Origin: an uncultured Collinsella sp. | Lineage (GTDB): Bacteria; Actinomycetota; Coriobacteriia; Coriobacteriales; Coriobacteriaceae | Reading direction: 5' to 3' | DNA: 15,660 nucleotides | NCBI GenBank assembly: GCA_900552185.1 | Contig: URYT01000027.1 | Span: forward strand, 1 to 15,660 | Shown: positions 1 through 7,437 of the stretch, in pieces | How positions within the stretch are numbered: position 1 is the first letter of the stretch | How the letters are laid out: each line of letters starts with the position of its first letter | The notes under the pieces: model-generated | The model's database searches: none | The model's input: only the letters and a program-made list of their open reading frames with translations | What the model was told of the DNA's origin: nothing | Translations under genes and position numbers: made by a program

Positions 1-1
1 T

Positions 2-742
2 GCTCGCGCCCCGCGTGGGCTGGCTGCTGAGAATATTGACGCACCCGGCGTGGTGTATGCCGTGGACTACCTGACGGCCTCGACCGTCTCGGTGCTCGAT
101 GGCGGCGAGCCTGTCGTCGATGCACGCGGCCTGGACGTCGTGGTCATTGGCGGCGGCGATACCGGTAACGACTGCGTGGGCACCGCGGTACGTCAGGGTG
201 CGCGCAGCGTGCGCCAGTTTGAGTTCTTGCCGGCGGCGCCTGATGCGCGCGCGGCGAGCAACCCCTGGCCGCAGTGGCCAAACGTTAAGAAGACCGACTA
301 CGGCCAGCAGGAGGCCATCGATGCCATGGGCGGCGAGATGCGCGCTTGGGGCGTGGATACGCTCGAGGTGCTGCTGGACAAGAAGGGCGCGGCCGCGGGC
401 CTGCGCGTGGTCGATCTGGATTGGTCGGCTGGCAAGCCCGAGCGCATCGCGGGCTCCGAGCACGAGGTGCCGGCCCAGCTGGTGCTCATCGCCTGCGGCT
501 TTACGGGTCCCGAGCATGGTGTGTTCGACGCCGTTGGCGTGCCTGTTGCCACCGCTGGTCGTCCGCTGCCGGTGATGGCTGCCGGGGGCTCGCACCTTGC
601 GGCCCGTGTCGACGGCGTCGCCGCGGGCGCCACACCGGTATACGTGGCCGGCGATGCTCGCAATGGCAGTTCGCTCGTGGTAAGCGCCATGGCCGACGCC
701 CTGGCCTGCGCTGCCGAAGTCGCCGAGGCGCTGGAGCTGTAA
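2..742 (+). CDS. gltD: Glutamate synthase (NADPH) small subunit, 3' part
   Basis: This is the C-terminal 246 residues of the glutamate synthase small chain. That subunit passes electrons from NADPH through FAD and Fe-S clusters to the large subunit, which makes two glutamates from glutamine and 2-oxoglutarate in the cytoplasm. The frame is open at the left edge, so the start and the N-terminal Fe-S/FAD region lie outside. A dinucleotide-binding loop GGGDTGNDC is visible at about 149-175, followed by the GltD-typical FEFLP and NPWPQWPNVKKTDYG stretch. The closing segment YVAGDARNGSSLVVSAMADA is the usual C-terminal FAD-contact region of this family. It ends at a TAA stop 17 nt before a strong stem-loop. 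The family is clear. A paralogous GltD-like oxidoreductase cannot be excluded without the upstream gene, which is expected to be gltB. Confidence 0.9.
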   Translation, partial: ARAPRGLAAENIDAPGVVYAVDYLTASTVSVLDGGEPVVDARGLDVVVIGGGDTGNDCVGTAVRQGARSVRQFEFLPAAPDARAASNPWPQWPNVKKTDYGQQEAIDAMGGEMRAWGVDTLEVLLDKKGAAAGLRVVDLDWSAGKPERIAGSEHEVPAQLVLIACGFTGPEHGVFDAVGVPVATAGRPLPVMAAGGSHLAARVDGVAAGATPVYVAGDARNGSSLVVSAMADALACAAEVAEALEL

Positions 743-759
743 AGTAGTCATTTAAGAAC

Positions 760-800
760 GTCCCCAATGACTAGTCATTTTTTGTCTAGTCGTTGGGGAC
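760..800. repeat. Stem-loop with 15-bp arms downstream of gltD
   Basis: GTCCCCAATGACTAG (760-774) and CTAGTCGTTGGGGAC (786-800) are inverted copies with one G/T difference that stays paired in RNA as G-U. The 11-nt loop is T-rich. It starts 17 nt after the gltD stop and could end that transcript, but no T-run follows the right arm, so a classic intrinsic terminator is not shown. The GGGGAC/GTCCCC ends resemble those of the palindrome at 4079-4125. Confidence 0.7.
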
Positions 801-1095
801 ACTCTTTGCGAGCGATTTGCTCGTTTGTCGACGTACGGGTGTTTATTTGTCGACTTCTTGGGCTGTGGTCACCTGTTGTTTCTGTGGTGGCTGTGGGTAT
901 CTGGCACAAAAGGGCGGGTTGGCCGTCTATGTTTACCTGCGGTTTTGTTGCGGTGCGCATTTTCGGTCAAGCTTTTCGTCAAGTGTTTGGTCAGCATCTG
1001 GTTTGCAGCCGGAGGCCTATTTTGCCCGCGCTGGTCGTGGCCGACCACCCTCCTCGTAAGCTCAAATTGAGGTCTATCAGTTTGAGGAGGATGCC
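801..1095. other. Intergenic stretch without a recognisable gene
   Basis: Short open frames cross this stretch on both strands, but none has a convincing ribosome site, codon use or recognisable protein. A small hairpin with arms TGGTCG (1032-1037) and CGACCA (1042-1047) and a short palindrome CTCAAATTGAG (1061-1071) lie close to the next gene and could be regulatory. The stretch is more T-rich than the flanking genes. I see no convincing promoter. Confidence 0.5.
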
Positions 1096-1803
1096 ATGAC
1101 TGACCACGCTTTAGACCGAGCGCAGCTAGCCGAAGCCGTCGGCAACGATATTGCCGACATAGCCCATTTTTGGATGCTGCGGAAGTTCCAGTTTTTGGAG
1201 CCGGCGCGCGAACAGTTCGAGATCATTGTCGACCCGTGGCTCAGCTATTGCACCGAGCCTTCGCAAAACGAAATCATGGCCTACAACATGGCATTTACCG
1301 ATTGGCTGCTCTTCGAGCGCCCCTATCGCCATGGCAAGACGTTGCTCGAGCTGTATGTTGAAGAGCCGCCGACATTGCTTTCGCCTGCCTCGCTCAAGCG
1401 GCTCGAGCAGGTACGCGACACACAGTATTTCTCGCGCTTTGGCATTTTGGACAAGGATCCTGCGAACGGCATGGTTGCGCTGAAGGATACGCGCACCGAC
1501 CGTCGCTTTGATGTCTACGACCCGCATATCGTGCAAAAGGAGCATTGGAGCGACGGCGCGATTGCGGTGCGCCTCGCCTGCGTCGACGATGTCTGGCTGA
1601 CGGCGGGACAACTCTATCTGTATGACATCGCACGCCTGAGTGACACGGCGGTCGATGGGCCTGGTGCGGTGCATCCGGAGGACCTGCAGGATGGCTTTGA
1701 CACCTCGTGCATCAGTTTCTTCTTGCGTCTGGTCCGCGACATCATGGGCGCCCAGGGGCGGTACGTAAAGTCGCTCAACATCTACGAGCAGGAGTGGGAG
1801 TAG
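1096..1803 (+). CDS. Hypothetical protein, 235 residues
   Basis: I do not recognise this protein. It is an acidic, soluble-looking chain with no signal peptide or membrane segment. The N-terminal half is rich in aromatic residues (FWMLRKFQFLEP, then DPWLSYCTEP and FTDWLLFERPYRHGKTLLEL). That last stretch faintly recalls the region preceding SEC-C type zinc motifs in other uncharacterised proteins, but no SEC-C cysteine cluster is present, so the resemblance is weak. The start is well supported: GAGGAGG at 1084-1090 lies 5 nt before the ATG. The gene appears monocistronic. It is followed after 36 nt by a copy of the 57-nt palindrome and then by a separate amidohydrolase gene. Confidence 0.8.
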   Translation: MTDHALDRAQLAEAVGNDIADIAHFWMLRKFQFLEPAREQFEIIVDPWLSYCTEPSQNEIMAYNMAFTDWLLFERPYRHGKTLLELYVEEPPTLLSPASLKRLEQVRDTQYFSRFGILDKDPANGMVALKDTRTDRRFDVYDPHIVQKEHWSDGAIAVRLACVDDVWLTAGQLYLYDIARLSDTAVDGPGAVHPEDLQDGFDTSCISFFLRLVRDIMGAQGRYVKSLNIYEQEWE

Positions 1804-1839
1804 GGGATGTTACTGGTGTCGCTCTGCTGCCCTGACTTT

Positions 1840-1896
1840 GTCTCAATCTGTAACGTTTGGCGGCTGTTTGGGCCCGTAACTGTTACAGATCGAGAC
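1840..1896. repeat. 57-nt palindromic element, single copy
   Basis: The left arm GTCTCAATCTGTAAC (1840-1854) and right arm GTTACAGATCGAGAC (1882-1896) are inverted, with one A-C mismatch, around a 27-nt interior. Arm length and interior length match eight other copies in this window. An 11-bp direct repeat CTGGTGTCGCT sits at 1813-1823 and 1903-1913, outside the element but not touching it. Confidence 0.9.
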
Positions 1897-2000
1897 ATTT
1901 CCCTGGTGTCGCTGGGGTGGGACTGCAACGTATTCCGTCCCCCCCATCCCCTCTTCCCTCCGTTAACCGATATGCTCGACTTTAGGTCGCTGCATTAGGT

Positions 2001-2006
2001 GATAAT
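2001..2006 (+). promoter_or_regulatory. Possible -10 box upstream of the amidohydrolase
   Basis: GATAAT matches the -10 consensus at five of six bases and lies 39 nt before the chosen start. The only -35-like hexamer is TCGACT at 1976-1981, giving a long 19-bp spacer. This is a weak prediction. Confidence 0.35.
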
Positions 2007-2045
2007 GGACAAATGTTCAAGTTAATCGTGAGGGAGGAGCTCGAT

Positions 2046-3416
2046 ATGGCGTCTGCCGATCGTTCCACGTTGTTTATCAATGCGACCGTCCTGGATGGTT
2101 CGGAACATATGGAGCCGCAACCCGATATGGCCGTGACTGTTGAGCGCGGCGTCATCACCTGGATGGGGCCGAGTGCTGTGGCGCAGGCGCCCGCGGGTGC
2201 CGAGGTTATCGACCTGGGTGGTGCGTATCTCATGCCCGGTCTCATCAATATGCACGTGCACCTGTGCGGTTCGGGCAAGCCGGTTTCGGCGGGCGATGCG
2301 GGTGCGTTGATGAAGAAGCTCGATAACCCCGTGGGGCGCGCCATCGTGCGCCATATTCTTAAGGGCAGCGCCCAACAACAACTGGCAAGCGGCGTGACCA
2401 CGGTGCGCGGCGCGGGCGACCCACTGTTTGCCGATCTGGCCGTGCGCGATGCTATCGATGCCGGCAAGTATCAAGGTCCTCGCCTGGTGGCGCCGGGAAC
2501 GGGCGTCACGGTTCCGGGCGGCCATGGTGCGGGCTTGTTCGCCCAGGTGGCAAACAGTCCCGCCGAGGCAGCCGAACAGGTGCGCGACCTGTATGCGCGC
2601 GGTGCCGACGTCATTAAGCTGTTCGTAACGGGCGGCGTGTTCGACGCGACCGAGGTGGGCGAGCCGGGCGTGCTGCGTATGCCGGTGGAGGTTGCCGCGG
2701 CGGCGTGCAAGGCTGCGCACGAGGTGGGCCTGCCGGTTATGGCCCATGTCGAGAGCACCGAAGGCGTGAAGGCCGCGCTTGAGGCCGGCGTTGACACGAT
2801 CGAGCACGGTGCCCCGATGACTCCTGAGATCTTGGAACTGTACCGCGGCGCCGCGGGCACGCAGCTTGAGGATCGCGCGCCCAGCGTTACCTGCACTATC
2901 AGCCCGGCGCTGCCGGTTGTATTGCTCGACCCGAAAAAGACCCATTCGACCGATACGCAAAAGAAGAACGGCGACATCGTGTGCTCGGGCATTATCGAGA
3001 GCGCCCGTGCCGCACTGGAAGCTGGCGTTAAGGTGGGCCTGGGCACGGACTCGAGCTGCCCGTTCGTGACGCAGTACGACATGTGGCGTGAGGTGGCCTA
3101 TTTTGCCAAGCATGTCGGCGTGAGCAACGCCTTCGCACTGCATACGGCTACGCAAGTCAACGCCGAGCTGCTGGGGCTGGACGGCGAGACTGGCACAATC
3201 GAGTGCGGCAAGGCCGCCGATATCTTGGTGACGCGCAAGAACCCGCTCGATGACCTGTGCGCACTGCGTGAGCCGACGCACGTGATGTGCCGTGGCGATT
3301 TGGTGCGCAAGCTCAAGGTGAAGCGTATTCCCGAGGTGGACGCCGAGCTCGACGCGATTATGGCCATGCCAGCCGAAGCGCTTGCCGAGGAGCTGGCCCG
3401 CGACGGCGTGGCGTAG
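2046..3416 (+). CDS. Amidohydrolase family metal-dependent hydrolase
   Basis: This 456-residue cytoplasmic enzyme belongs to the amidohydrolase superfamily, in the imidazolonepropionase / Xaa-Pro dipeptidase-like group that hydrolyses C-N bonds in cyclic or peptide-like substrates. The substrate cannot be told from sequence. Metal ligands are visible in order: HVH at residues 70-72 (NMHVHLCG), Lys191 in DVIKLFVTGG as the likely bridging lysine, His234 (MAHVES), His254 (TIEHG) and the catalytic Asp335 (GLGTDSSCP). The C-terminal GTIECGKAADILV segment is the usual closing beta-sandwich motif. An ATG exists at 2013, but AGGGAGGAG at 2031-2039 lies 6 nt before the ATG at 2046, so I chose the latter. 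There is no signal peptide. The gene is followed by a bidirectional terminator and looks monocistronic. Confidence 0.88.
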   Translation: MASADRSTLFINATVLDGSEHMEPQPDMAVTVERGVITWMGPSAVAQAPAGAEVIDLGGAYLMPGLINMHVHLCGSGKPVSAGDAGALMKKLDNPVGRAIVRHILKGSAQQQLASGVTTVRGAGDPLFADLAVRDAIDAGKYQGPRLVAPGTGVTVPGGHGAGLFAQVANSPAEAAEQVRDLYARGADVIKLFVTGGVFDATEVGEPGVLRMPVEVAAAACKAAHEVGLPVMAHVESTEGVKAALEAGVDTIEHGAPMTPEILELYRGAAGTQLEDRAPSVTCTISPALPVVLLDPKKTHSTDTQKKNGDIVCSGIIESARAALEAGVKVGLGTDSSCPFVTQYDMWREVAYFAKHVGVSNAFALHTATQVNAELLGLDGETGTIECGKAADILVTRKNPLDDLCALREPTHVMCRGDLVRKLKVKRIPEVDAELDAIMAMPAEALAEELARDGVA

Positions 3417-3449
3417 ACGAGACAAAGGGACAGCTCCGTTGCCGCATAC

Positions 3450-3486
3450 AAAAAGCCGAGGTCTCAACACGAGGCCTCGGCTTTTT
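3450..3486. terminator. Bidirectional intrinsic terminator
   Basis: AAAAAGCCGAGG (3450-3461) pairs perfectly with CCTCGGCTTTTT (3475-3486) around a 13-nt loop. The T-run serves the amidohydrolase on + and the A-run serves the convergent gene on the - strand. Confidence 0.9.
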
Positions 3487-3509
3487 TATCGAACAAATAC
3501 TTAAGATTT

Positions 3510-3538
3510 GGGACAAACAAACCTGATTTATTTGTCCC
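3510..3538. repeat. Small hairpin at the 3' end of the zinc-ribbon gene
   Basis: GGGACAAA (3510-3517) and TTTGTCCC (3531-3538) form an 8-bp stem with a 13-nt loop just beyond the stop of the - strand gene. It may help end that transcript but lacks a strong T-tail in that direction. Confidence 0.5.
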
Positions 3539-3549
3539 GCGTGCGGGCG

Positions 3550-4023
3550 CTAGGAGCGCGTTTCCATCTTGGCGTGGCACTTGGGGCAGGTGACGCGGAT
3601 CTTGCCTTTGCCCTTGGGGACGGAGAGCATCTGGCCACAGTTGGGGCACTTGAGGTATGCCGTGGTCTTGCGGCCCTTCCACATCTTCTTAGCCGTGCGT
3701 TTGGCACGCTCAAAGTCCTCCTTGCTGGTGCCGGCCGCGCGTGAGGTGCTGGCCGCTGCAGCGCCGCCACCCAAACTGGCGACGAACTTGCCCAAGCCGG
3801 GGACATTGGCGGTCGCAGCGACAAAGGCCTCGTTCTCCTTGCGACGTGCATCGGTATTTTTGGACAGGCCGCGCAGCACGCCAATCACGATGACGGCGAT
3901 GGCAATCCAGCTGAGCCACTGGATGCGGGCCATCGATCCGATCATTGCGATGACGATGCCGACAAAACCCATCACGATGGTGAGCTCGTCGGCGCCATTG
4001 CGACCCTTCATAAAGTCATTCAT
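3550..4023 (-). CDS. Membrane protein with C-terminal zinc ribbon
   Basis: This is a 157-residue protein of unknown function. Two hydrophobic segments (about residues 14-32 and 36-52) form a membrane hairpin. A basic and polar linker follows, including an alanine/glycine-rich stretch near 84-98. The C-terminal zinc ribbon has Cys126/Cys129 (CPNCG) and Cys146/Cys149 (CPKCH), about 16 residues apart. An upstream GTG at 4053 would add 10 residues, but GAAAGG lies 8 nt before the ATG at 4023, so that start is preferred. The ribbon resembles zinc fingers that bind nucleic acid or rubredoxin-like knuckles, but no partner is evident. The gene converges on the amidohydrolase and is read away from the copper locus. 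Confidence 0.8.
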   Translation of the reverse strand: MNDFMKGRNGADELTIVMGFVGIVIAMIGSMARIQWLSWIAIAVIVIGVLRGLSKNTDARRKENEAFVAATANVPGLGKFVASLGGGAAAASTSRAAGTSKEDFERAKRTAKKMWKGRKTTAYLKCPNCGQMLSVPKGKGKIRVTCPKCHAKMETRS

Positions 4024-4056
4024 GCAAATTGCCTTTCGTTCGATATACTGCACGCT

Positions 4057-4062
4057 TTTATA
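4057..4062 (-). promoter_or_regulatory. Possible -10 box for the zinc-ribbon gene
   Basis: Read on the - strand this is TATAAA, 33 nt before the ATG. The expected -35 position falls inside the edge of the palindrome at 4079-4125 and no good -35 hexamer is seen. Confidence 0.35.
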
Positions 4063-4078
4063 CCCGATTTAGAGCAAG

Positions 4079-4125
4079 GGGGACAGGTTAATCTGCACCA
4101 AGGTGGTGCAAACATACCTGTCCCC
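4079..4125. repeat. 47-nt nested palindrome with GGGGACAGGT ends
   Basis: The outer arms GGGGACAGGT (4079-4088) and ACCTGTCCCC (4116-4125) are perfect inverted copies. The inner arms TGCACCA (4094-4100) and TGGTGCA (4104-4110) are also perfect, with a 3-nt loop. The two stems are separated by 5 nt on each side, giving a symmetrical internal loop. Confidence 0.85.
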
Positions 4126-4129
4126 GGAA

Positions 4130-4159
4130 CACCAAGACGGTGCAAAGAAGTCTGTCCCC
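4130..4159. repeat. Partial second copy of the GGGGACAGGT palindrome
   Basis: The stretch from CACCAAGACGGTGCA to TCTGTCCCC follows the right half of the 47-nt palindrome base by base with a few changes, while the matching left half is missing. It sits between that palindrome and the 3' end of csoR. Confidence 0.55.
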
Positions 4160-4169
4160 AATGCCCCAA

Positions 4170-4442
4170 TTACTTGGAGAGCTTGTCGACGACACGTTCG
4201 ATCTCGGCGAGCTTGGCGGCTTTGAGGTCTTCGTCGCCTGATTCAATTGCCGAGGTCACGCAACCCTCAATGTGAGCCTTGAGCACATCGGCGTTAATGC
4301 GCGCGAGGAGCGCCTGTGTGGCCATGAGCTGCGTGGAAATATCGACGCAGTAGCGGTCCTCCTCGACCATCCGCAAGATGCCGTCGATCTGGCCGCGTGC
4401 CGTCTTGAGCATGCGGGTCACCGATTTATGGTCTGCCATCAT
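4170..4442 (-). CDS. csoR: CsoR-type copper-sensing transcriptional repressor
   Basis: This 90-residue all-helical protein belongs to the CsoR/RcnR (DUF156) family. Family members hold copper-export promoters shut and release DNA when Cu(I) binds. The Cys-His-Cys ligand set of true Cu(I) sensors is present: Cys32 (RYCVD), His57 (KAHIEGC) and Cys61. The N-terminal RMLKTARGQIDGILRMVEED segment is family-typical. The start is placed at the first of two adjacent ATGs (4442), which has GAGGA 6 nt upstream; the second is at 4439. It is the last of three genes read copA, copZ, csoR on the - strand. A perfect 24-bp inverted repeat separates it from copZ. The likely operator lies before copA at 7345-7361, which would give negative autoregulation if the three genes share a transcript. 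Confidence 0.9.
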   Translation of the reverse strand: MMADHKSVTRMLKTARGQIDGILRMVEEDRYCVDISTQLMATQALLARINADVLKAHIEGCVTSAIESGDEDLKAAKLAEIERVVDKLSK

Positions 4443-4484
4443 GGCGGGTCCTCGTTTCTGGTCGATTTTCCGGATGCCCCCGTC

Positions 4485-4551
4485 AGTTGCGGTGAAATAC
4501 GGACTGTTTAAAGGCCTAGGGCGGCTCAACAGTCCGTATTTCACCGCAACT
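4485..4551. repeat. Perfect 24-bp inverted repeat between copZ and csoR
   Basis: The arms at 4485-4508 (starting AGTTGCGGTGAAATAC) and 4528-4551 (ending GTATTTCACCGCAACT) are perfectly complementary over 24 bp around a 19-nt interior containing AGGCCT and CCTAGG. There is no T-run on either side. It could attenuate read-through into csoR, stabilise the copA-copZ message, or be a miniature mobile repeat. Its sequence is unlike the CsoR operator. Confidence 0.9.
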
Positions 4552-4577
4552 TCTGAGGATTGAGTAGGCGGCGTCTG

Positions 4578-4799
4578 CTACGCGGCGGTCACCGAAAGGG
4601 CGTGGAACTTCTCGCCGGCGCCCTCGACGGCGGCGGCGAGCTGCTCGGCGGTCACGGTGTCGGCGCACTCCACCTGGACAGTCTGGGTCTCGTGATCGGC
4701 GTCGGCATCGGTCACGCCGACCACGTTGAGCAGCGCGGTCTCGACGGTGGCATCGCAATGGCCGCACATAAGGCCGGAAGTCTTGATTGTGTAACGCAT
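4578..4799 (-). CDS. copZ: CopZ-like copper chaperone (HMA domain)
   Basis: This is a 73-residue single heavy-metal-associated domain. Such proteins bind Cu(I) in the cytoplasm and hand it to the P-type ATPase. The metal site MCGHC is at residues 11-15 (Cys12, Cys15), and the rest fits the short beta-alpha-beta-beta-alpha-beta fold. A longer frame begins at 4853, but GAGAGGAA lies just before the ATG at 4799 and the domain begins directly there with RYTIKTSGLMC. It lies 147 nt after copA and 135 nt before csoR on the same strand. The copA-copZ gap holds a small hairpin (CGCGTA at 4863-4868, TACGCG at 4875-4880). The context makes copper the likely metal. Confidence 0.9.
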   Translation of the reverse strand: MRYTIKTSGLMCGHCDATVETALLNVVGVTDADADHETQTVQVECADTVTAEQLAAAVEGAGEKFHALSVTAA

Positions 4800-4946
4800 G
4801 GGTATTCCTCTCTGTTGTGTCGGCTTTCCCAGGCACCCGACCTTGACCTTCAAGCCGTCGCTCGCGTATCAAAGTACGCGTCGCTCCTCTTTCAGGTTAA
4901 TCTCGGGCATCTGGAAAACCCGTTCTAAATGGACTGAATGGTGAGC

Positions 4947-7286
4947 CTATTTTGCCACTTTCGGCTTAAAGGTTCGCAGGCGCAGCGCATTGGACACGAC
5001 GCAGACACTCGACAGGCTCATGGCCGCGGCGCCGAACATCGGCGAGAGCTGCCAACTCGTGAGAGGGAAGAACACGCCCGCGGCAAGCGGAATGCCGATG
5101 CCGTTGTAGAACAGCGCCCAGAACAAGTCCTGCTTGATGTTGCGGATCGTGGCGCGCGACAGCTCGATGGCGCGGGCGACGTCCATGAGGTCGCTGCGCA
5201 TGAGCACCACATCTGCCCCCTCCTTGGCGATGTCGGCGCCGGTGCCGATCGCAAGGCCCACGTCGGCGCGCGCCAGGGCGGGGGAGTCGTTGATGCCGTC
5301 GCCCACCATGGCGACCTTGCTGCCCGTATCCTGCAGCTCGCGCACGTGGCGTTCCTTGTCGGCGGGGAGGACGTCGGCGATGACCTGCTCGCTGCTCAGT
5401 CCCACGCGGCGGGCAATCGCTTCGGCGGTGACGCGGTTGTCGCCGGTGAGCATGCGCGCGTCGACGCCGAGCTTGCGGAGCGCGGCGATGGCCTCGACGC
5501 TCGTCTCCTTGACCTCGTCAGCCACGGCGATGGTACCGACGAGCTCGCCGTTCTTGGCAAAGAACAGCGGCGTCTTGCCTTCGGCGGCGAACTGTTCGGC
5601 AAGGCCGGCGGGCACCTTCGCGCCCAGTTCGTCCATCAGACGCACGTTGCCGGCGGCGATGACGTTTTGCCCCTCGCGCGCCGTAACGCCACGACCGGGC
5701 ACGGCGGCAAAGTCCTCGACCATGCGCGCGACAATTCCGCGTGCCTCGCACTCGGCCATAATCGCCTCGGCCAGCGGGTGCTCGCTTGAGCGCTCCAACG
5801 CGGCGGCAAGCTTGAGCAGCGCCTTTTCGCTCATAACAGGCGAGCCGTCAGTGCGCGTGGCTACCACGATATCGGTCACGGCAGGCTTGCCGCGGGTGAC
5901 CGTGCCCGTCTTATCGAGCACCACAGTGCCCACGCTGCGCAGGTTCTCCAGTGCCTCGGCGCTCTTAAACAGAATGCCCATCTCGGCGCCCTTGCCGGTG
6001 CCCACCATAATGGCGACGGGCGTTGCCAGGCCCAATGCACACGGACAGCTGATCACCAGTACGGCCACGGCGGAGGTGAGCGCCTCGTTCATACTGCCGG
6101 TCAGTGCCATCCACACCACAAAGGTCACGGCCGAGATCGCAAACACCACGGGCACGAACACGCCGGCGACCTTGTCGGCCATGCGGGCGATGGGCGCCTT
6201 GGTGGCGTTGGCGTCCTCGACGAGCTGGATAATCTTGGCGAGCGACGTGTCGGCGCCCACGCGTGTGGCACGGAAGGCAAACGAGCCGGTGCGGTTGACA
6301 GTGGCCGCGTTGACAGTGTCGCCGGCGGTCTTTTCCACGGGGATGGACTCGCCGGTGAGCGCGCTCTCGTCCACGGCCGAGCTGCCCTCGAGCACCACGC
6401 CATCGACAGGGATGGACTCTCCGGGGCGCACACGCAGGACCTGGCCGGGCAGAATGGCATCGACGTCGACGGTGGCCTCGGTACCGTCCTCGGCCACGAC
6501 GGTCGCGGTCTTGGGCGCCAGGTCAATGAGCGCCTCGATGGCGCCGCCGGTCTTGGATTTGCTGCGTGTCTCGAGGTATTTGCCCACGGTAACGAGCGAC
6601 AGGATCGTGCCCGCACTCTCAAAATACAGATTGTCCATGCTCGTCATCATGGCCTCGTGGACCTGACCCGCGGCTAATTGGTCGGCCATGATGAACATGG
6701 CGTAGAGCGACCAGGCGATGGAGGCGGTGGCGCCCACGGCAATAAGGGCGTCCATGGTAGGCGCGCCGTGTGCGAGTGATTTAAACCCGTTGATAAAGTA
6801 CGCGTCGTTGACGTAGACGATGGGAATGAGCAGGACGAGCTCGGTGAGCGCGAGCGTCATGCTGTGGGTGTGGTCGGTGAAGATGCCGGGCAGCGGCCAG
6901 CCGAGCATGTGCCCCATGCCTATGTAGAACAGTGGGATGAGGAATACGATCGAGACGATGAGACGGGTGCGCATGGCAGAGGCGGCGGCCTCCAACTTTT
7001 TGGTCGGTGACTCCATATGGGCGGCGCCGGACCTGGCTTGCGCACTTCCGCTTTGGACAGCGTCGGTGCCCGTGCTGATGGGTGAGGCCGAGTAGCCCGC
7101 GCGGTCGACAGCGGTGCAGATGTCGTCGGGGGAGACCTGCGCAGGGTCGTAGTCCACCAGCATAGAGCCGGCGAGCAGATTGACCGCGACGCTTTGGACG
7201 CCGTCGAGTTTGCTCACGGCGCGATCCACATGCGCCTGGCAGGCGGCGCATGTCATGCCGCCCACGTCGAACTTATCTTGAGCCAT
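4947..7286 (-). CDS. copA: Copper-exporting P1B-type ATPase
   Basis: This 779-residue membrane ATPase pumps Cu(I) out of the cytoplasm. One N-terminal HMA domain carries MTCAAC at residues 11-16. A linker and membrane helices follow. Further hallmarks in order are the actuator TGES (311-314), the transmembrane metal site CPC (414-416) that marks P1B-type pumps, the phosphorylated aspartate in DKTGT (Asp458), the HP motif of the nucleotide domain (503-504), TGDN (614-617) and GDGINDSP (662-669). The C-terminal helices contain YNGIG and MSLSSVCVVSNALRLR, both seen in Cu(I) exporters. Length is normal and no key residue is missing. The start ATG is preceded by AAAGGAG at good spacing. It is first in a copA-copZ-csoR group and has a promoter with an embedded CsoR-like operator. 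Confidence 0.95.
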   Translation of the reverse strand: MAQDKFDVGGMTCAACQAHVDRAVSKLDGVQSVAVNLLAGSMLVDYDPAQVSPDDICTAVDRAGYSASPISTGTDAVQSGSAQARSGAAHMESPTKKLEAAASAMRTRLIVSIVFLIPLFYIGMGHMLGWPLPGIFTDHTHSMTLALTELVLLIPIVYVNDAYFINGFKSLAHGAPTMDALIAVGATASIAWSLYAMFIMADQLAAGQVHEAMMTSMDNLYFESAGTILSLVTVGKYLETRSKSKTGGAIEALIDLAPKTATVVAEDGTEATVDVDAILPGQVLRVRPGESIPVDGVVLEGSSAVDESALTGESIPVEKTAGDTVNAATVNRTGSFAFRATRVGADTSLAKIIQLVEDANATKAPIARMADKVAGVFVPVVFAISAVTFVVWMALTGSMNEALTSAVAVLVISCPCALGLATPVAIMVGTGKGAEMGILFKSAEALENLRSVGTVVLDKTGTVTRGKPAVTDIVVATRTDGSPVMSEKALLKLAAALERSSEHPLAEAIMAECEARGIVARMVEDFAAVPGRGVTAREGQNVIAAGNVRLMDELGAKVPAGLAEQFAAEGKTPLFFAKNGELVGTIAVADEVKETSVEAIAALRKLGVDARMLTGDNRVTAEAIARRVGLSSEQVIADVLPADKERHVRELQDTGSKVAMVGDGINDSPALARADVGLAIGTGADIAKEGADVVLMRSDLMDVARAIELSRATIRNIKQDLFWALFYNGIGIPLAAGVFFPLTSWQLSPMFGAAAMSLSSVCVVSNALRLRTFKPKVAK

Positions 7287-7333
7287 GGCTTCTCCTTTCT
7301 GTGACGTAGTGTCGGAAATGTTAACCTGCCGAT

Positions 7334-7364
7334 ACTATACACCCATACCCCCTGGGGGTGTCCA
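7334..7364 (-). promoter_or_regulatory. copA promoter
   Basis: Read on the - strand, TGGACA (7359-7364) and TATAGT (7334-7339) are separated by 19 bp. Each matches the sigma-70 consensus at five of six bases. The -10 box ends 47 nt before the copA ATG. The G/C-tract operator fills the spacer, so a bound repressor would block polymerase. Confidence 0.7.
7345..7361. promoter_or_regulatory. Predicted CsoR operator
   Basis: ATACCCCCTGGGGGTGT contains perfect arms ACCCCC and GGGGGT around one central T, flanked by TA-type bases. CsoR proteins are known to bind operators with such paired C and G tracts and TA-rich flanks. It sits inside the copA promoter and the window encodes a Cu-type CsoR, so autoregulation of the copper locus is likely. 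Confidence 0.8.
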
Positions 7365-7437
7365 GTACAGAATAAATGCATGACATCTCGCTACAGATGA
7401 GGGTAGTTGGTTTACCGATGGACCGTCCCAATCAATC

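Noticed and set aside
767..1099. Small overlapping frames after gltD
   Set aside because: No ribosome site, no recognisable protein, and composition like non-coding DNA.
2022..3470. 482-codon frame on the - strand
   Set aside because: It is antisense to the amidohydrolase, which has all metal ligands and a strong ribosome site.
5134..6666. Long + strand frame of 510 codons
   Set aside because: It is antisense to copA, whose full set of P-type ATPase motifs is on the - strand. High GC keeps the opposite frame open.
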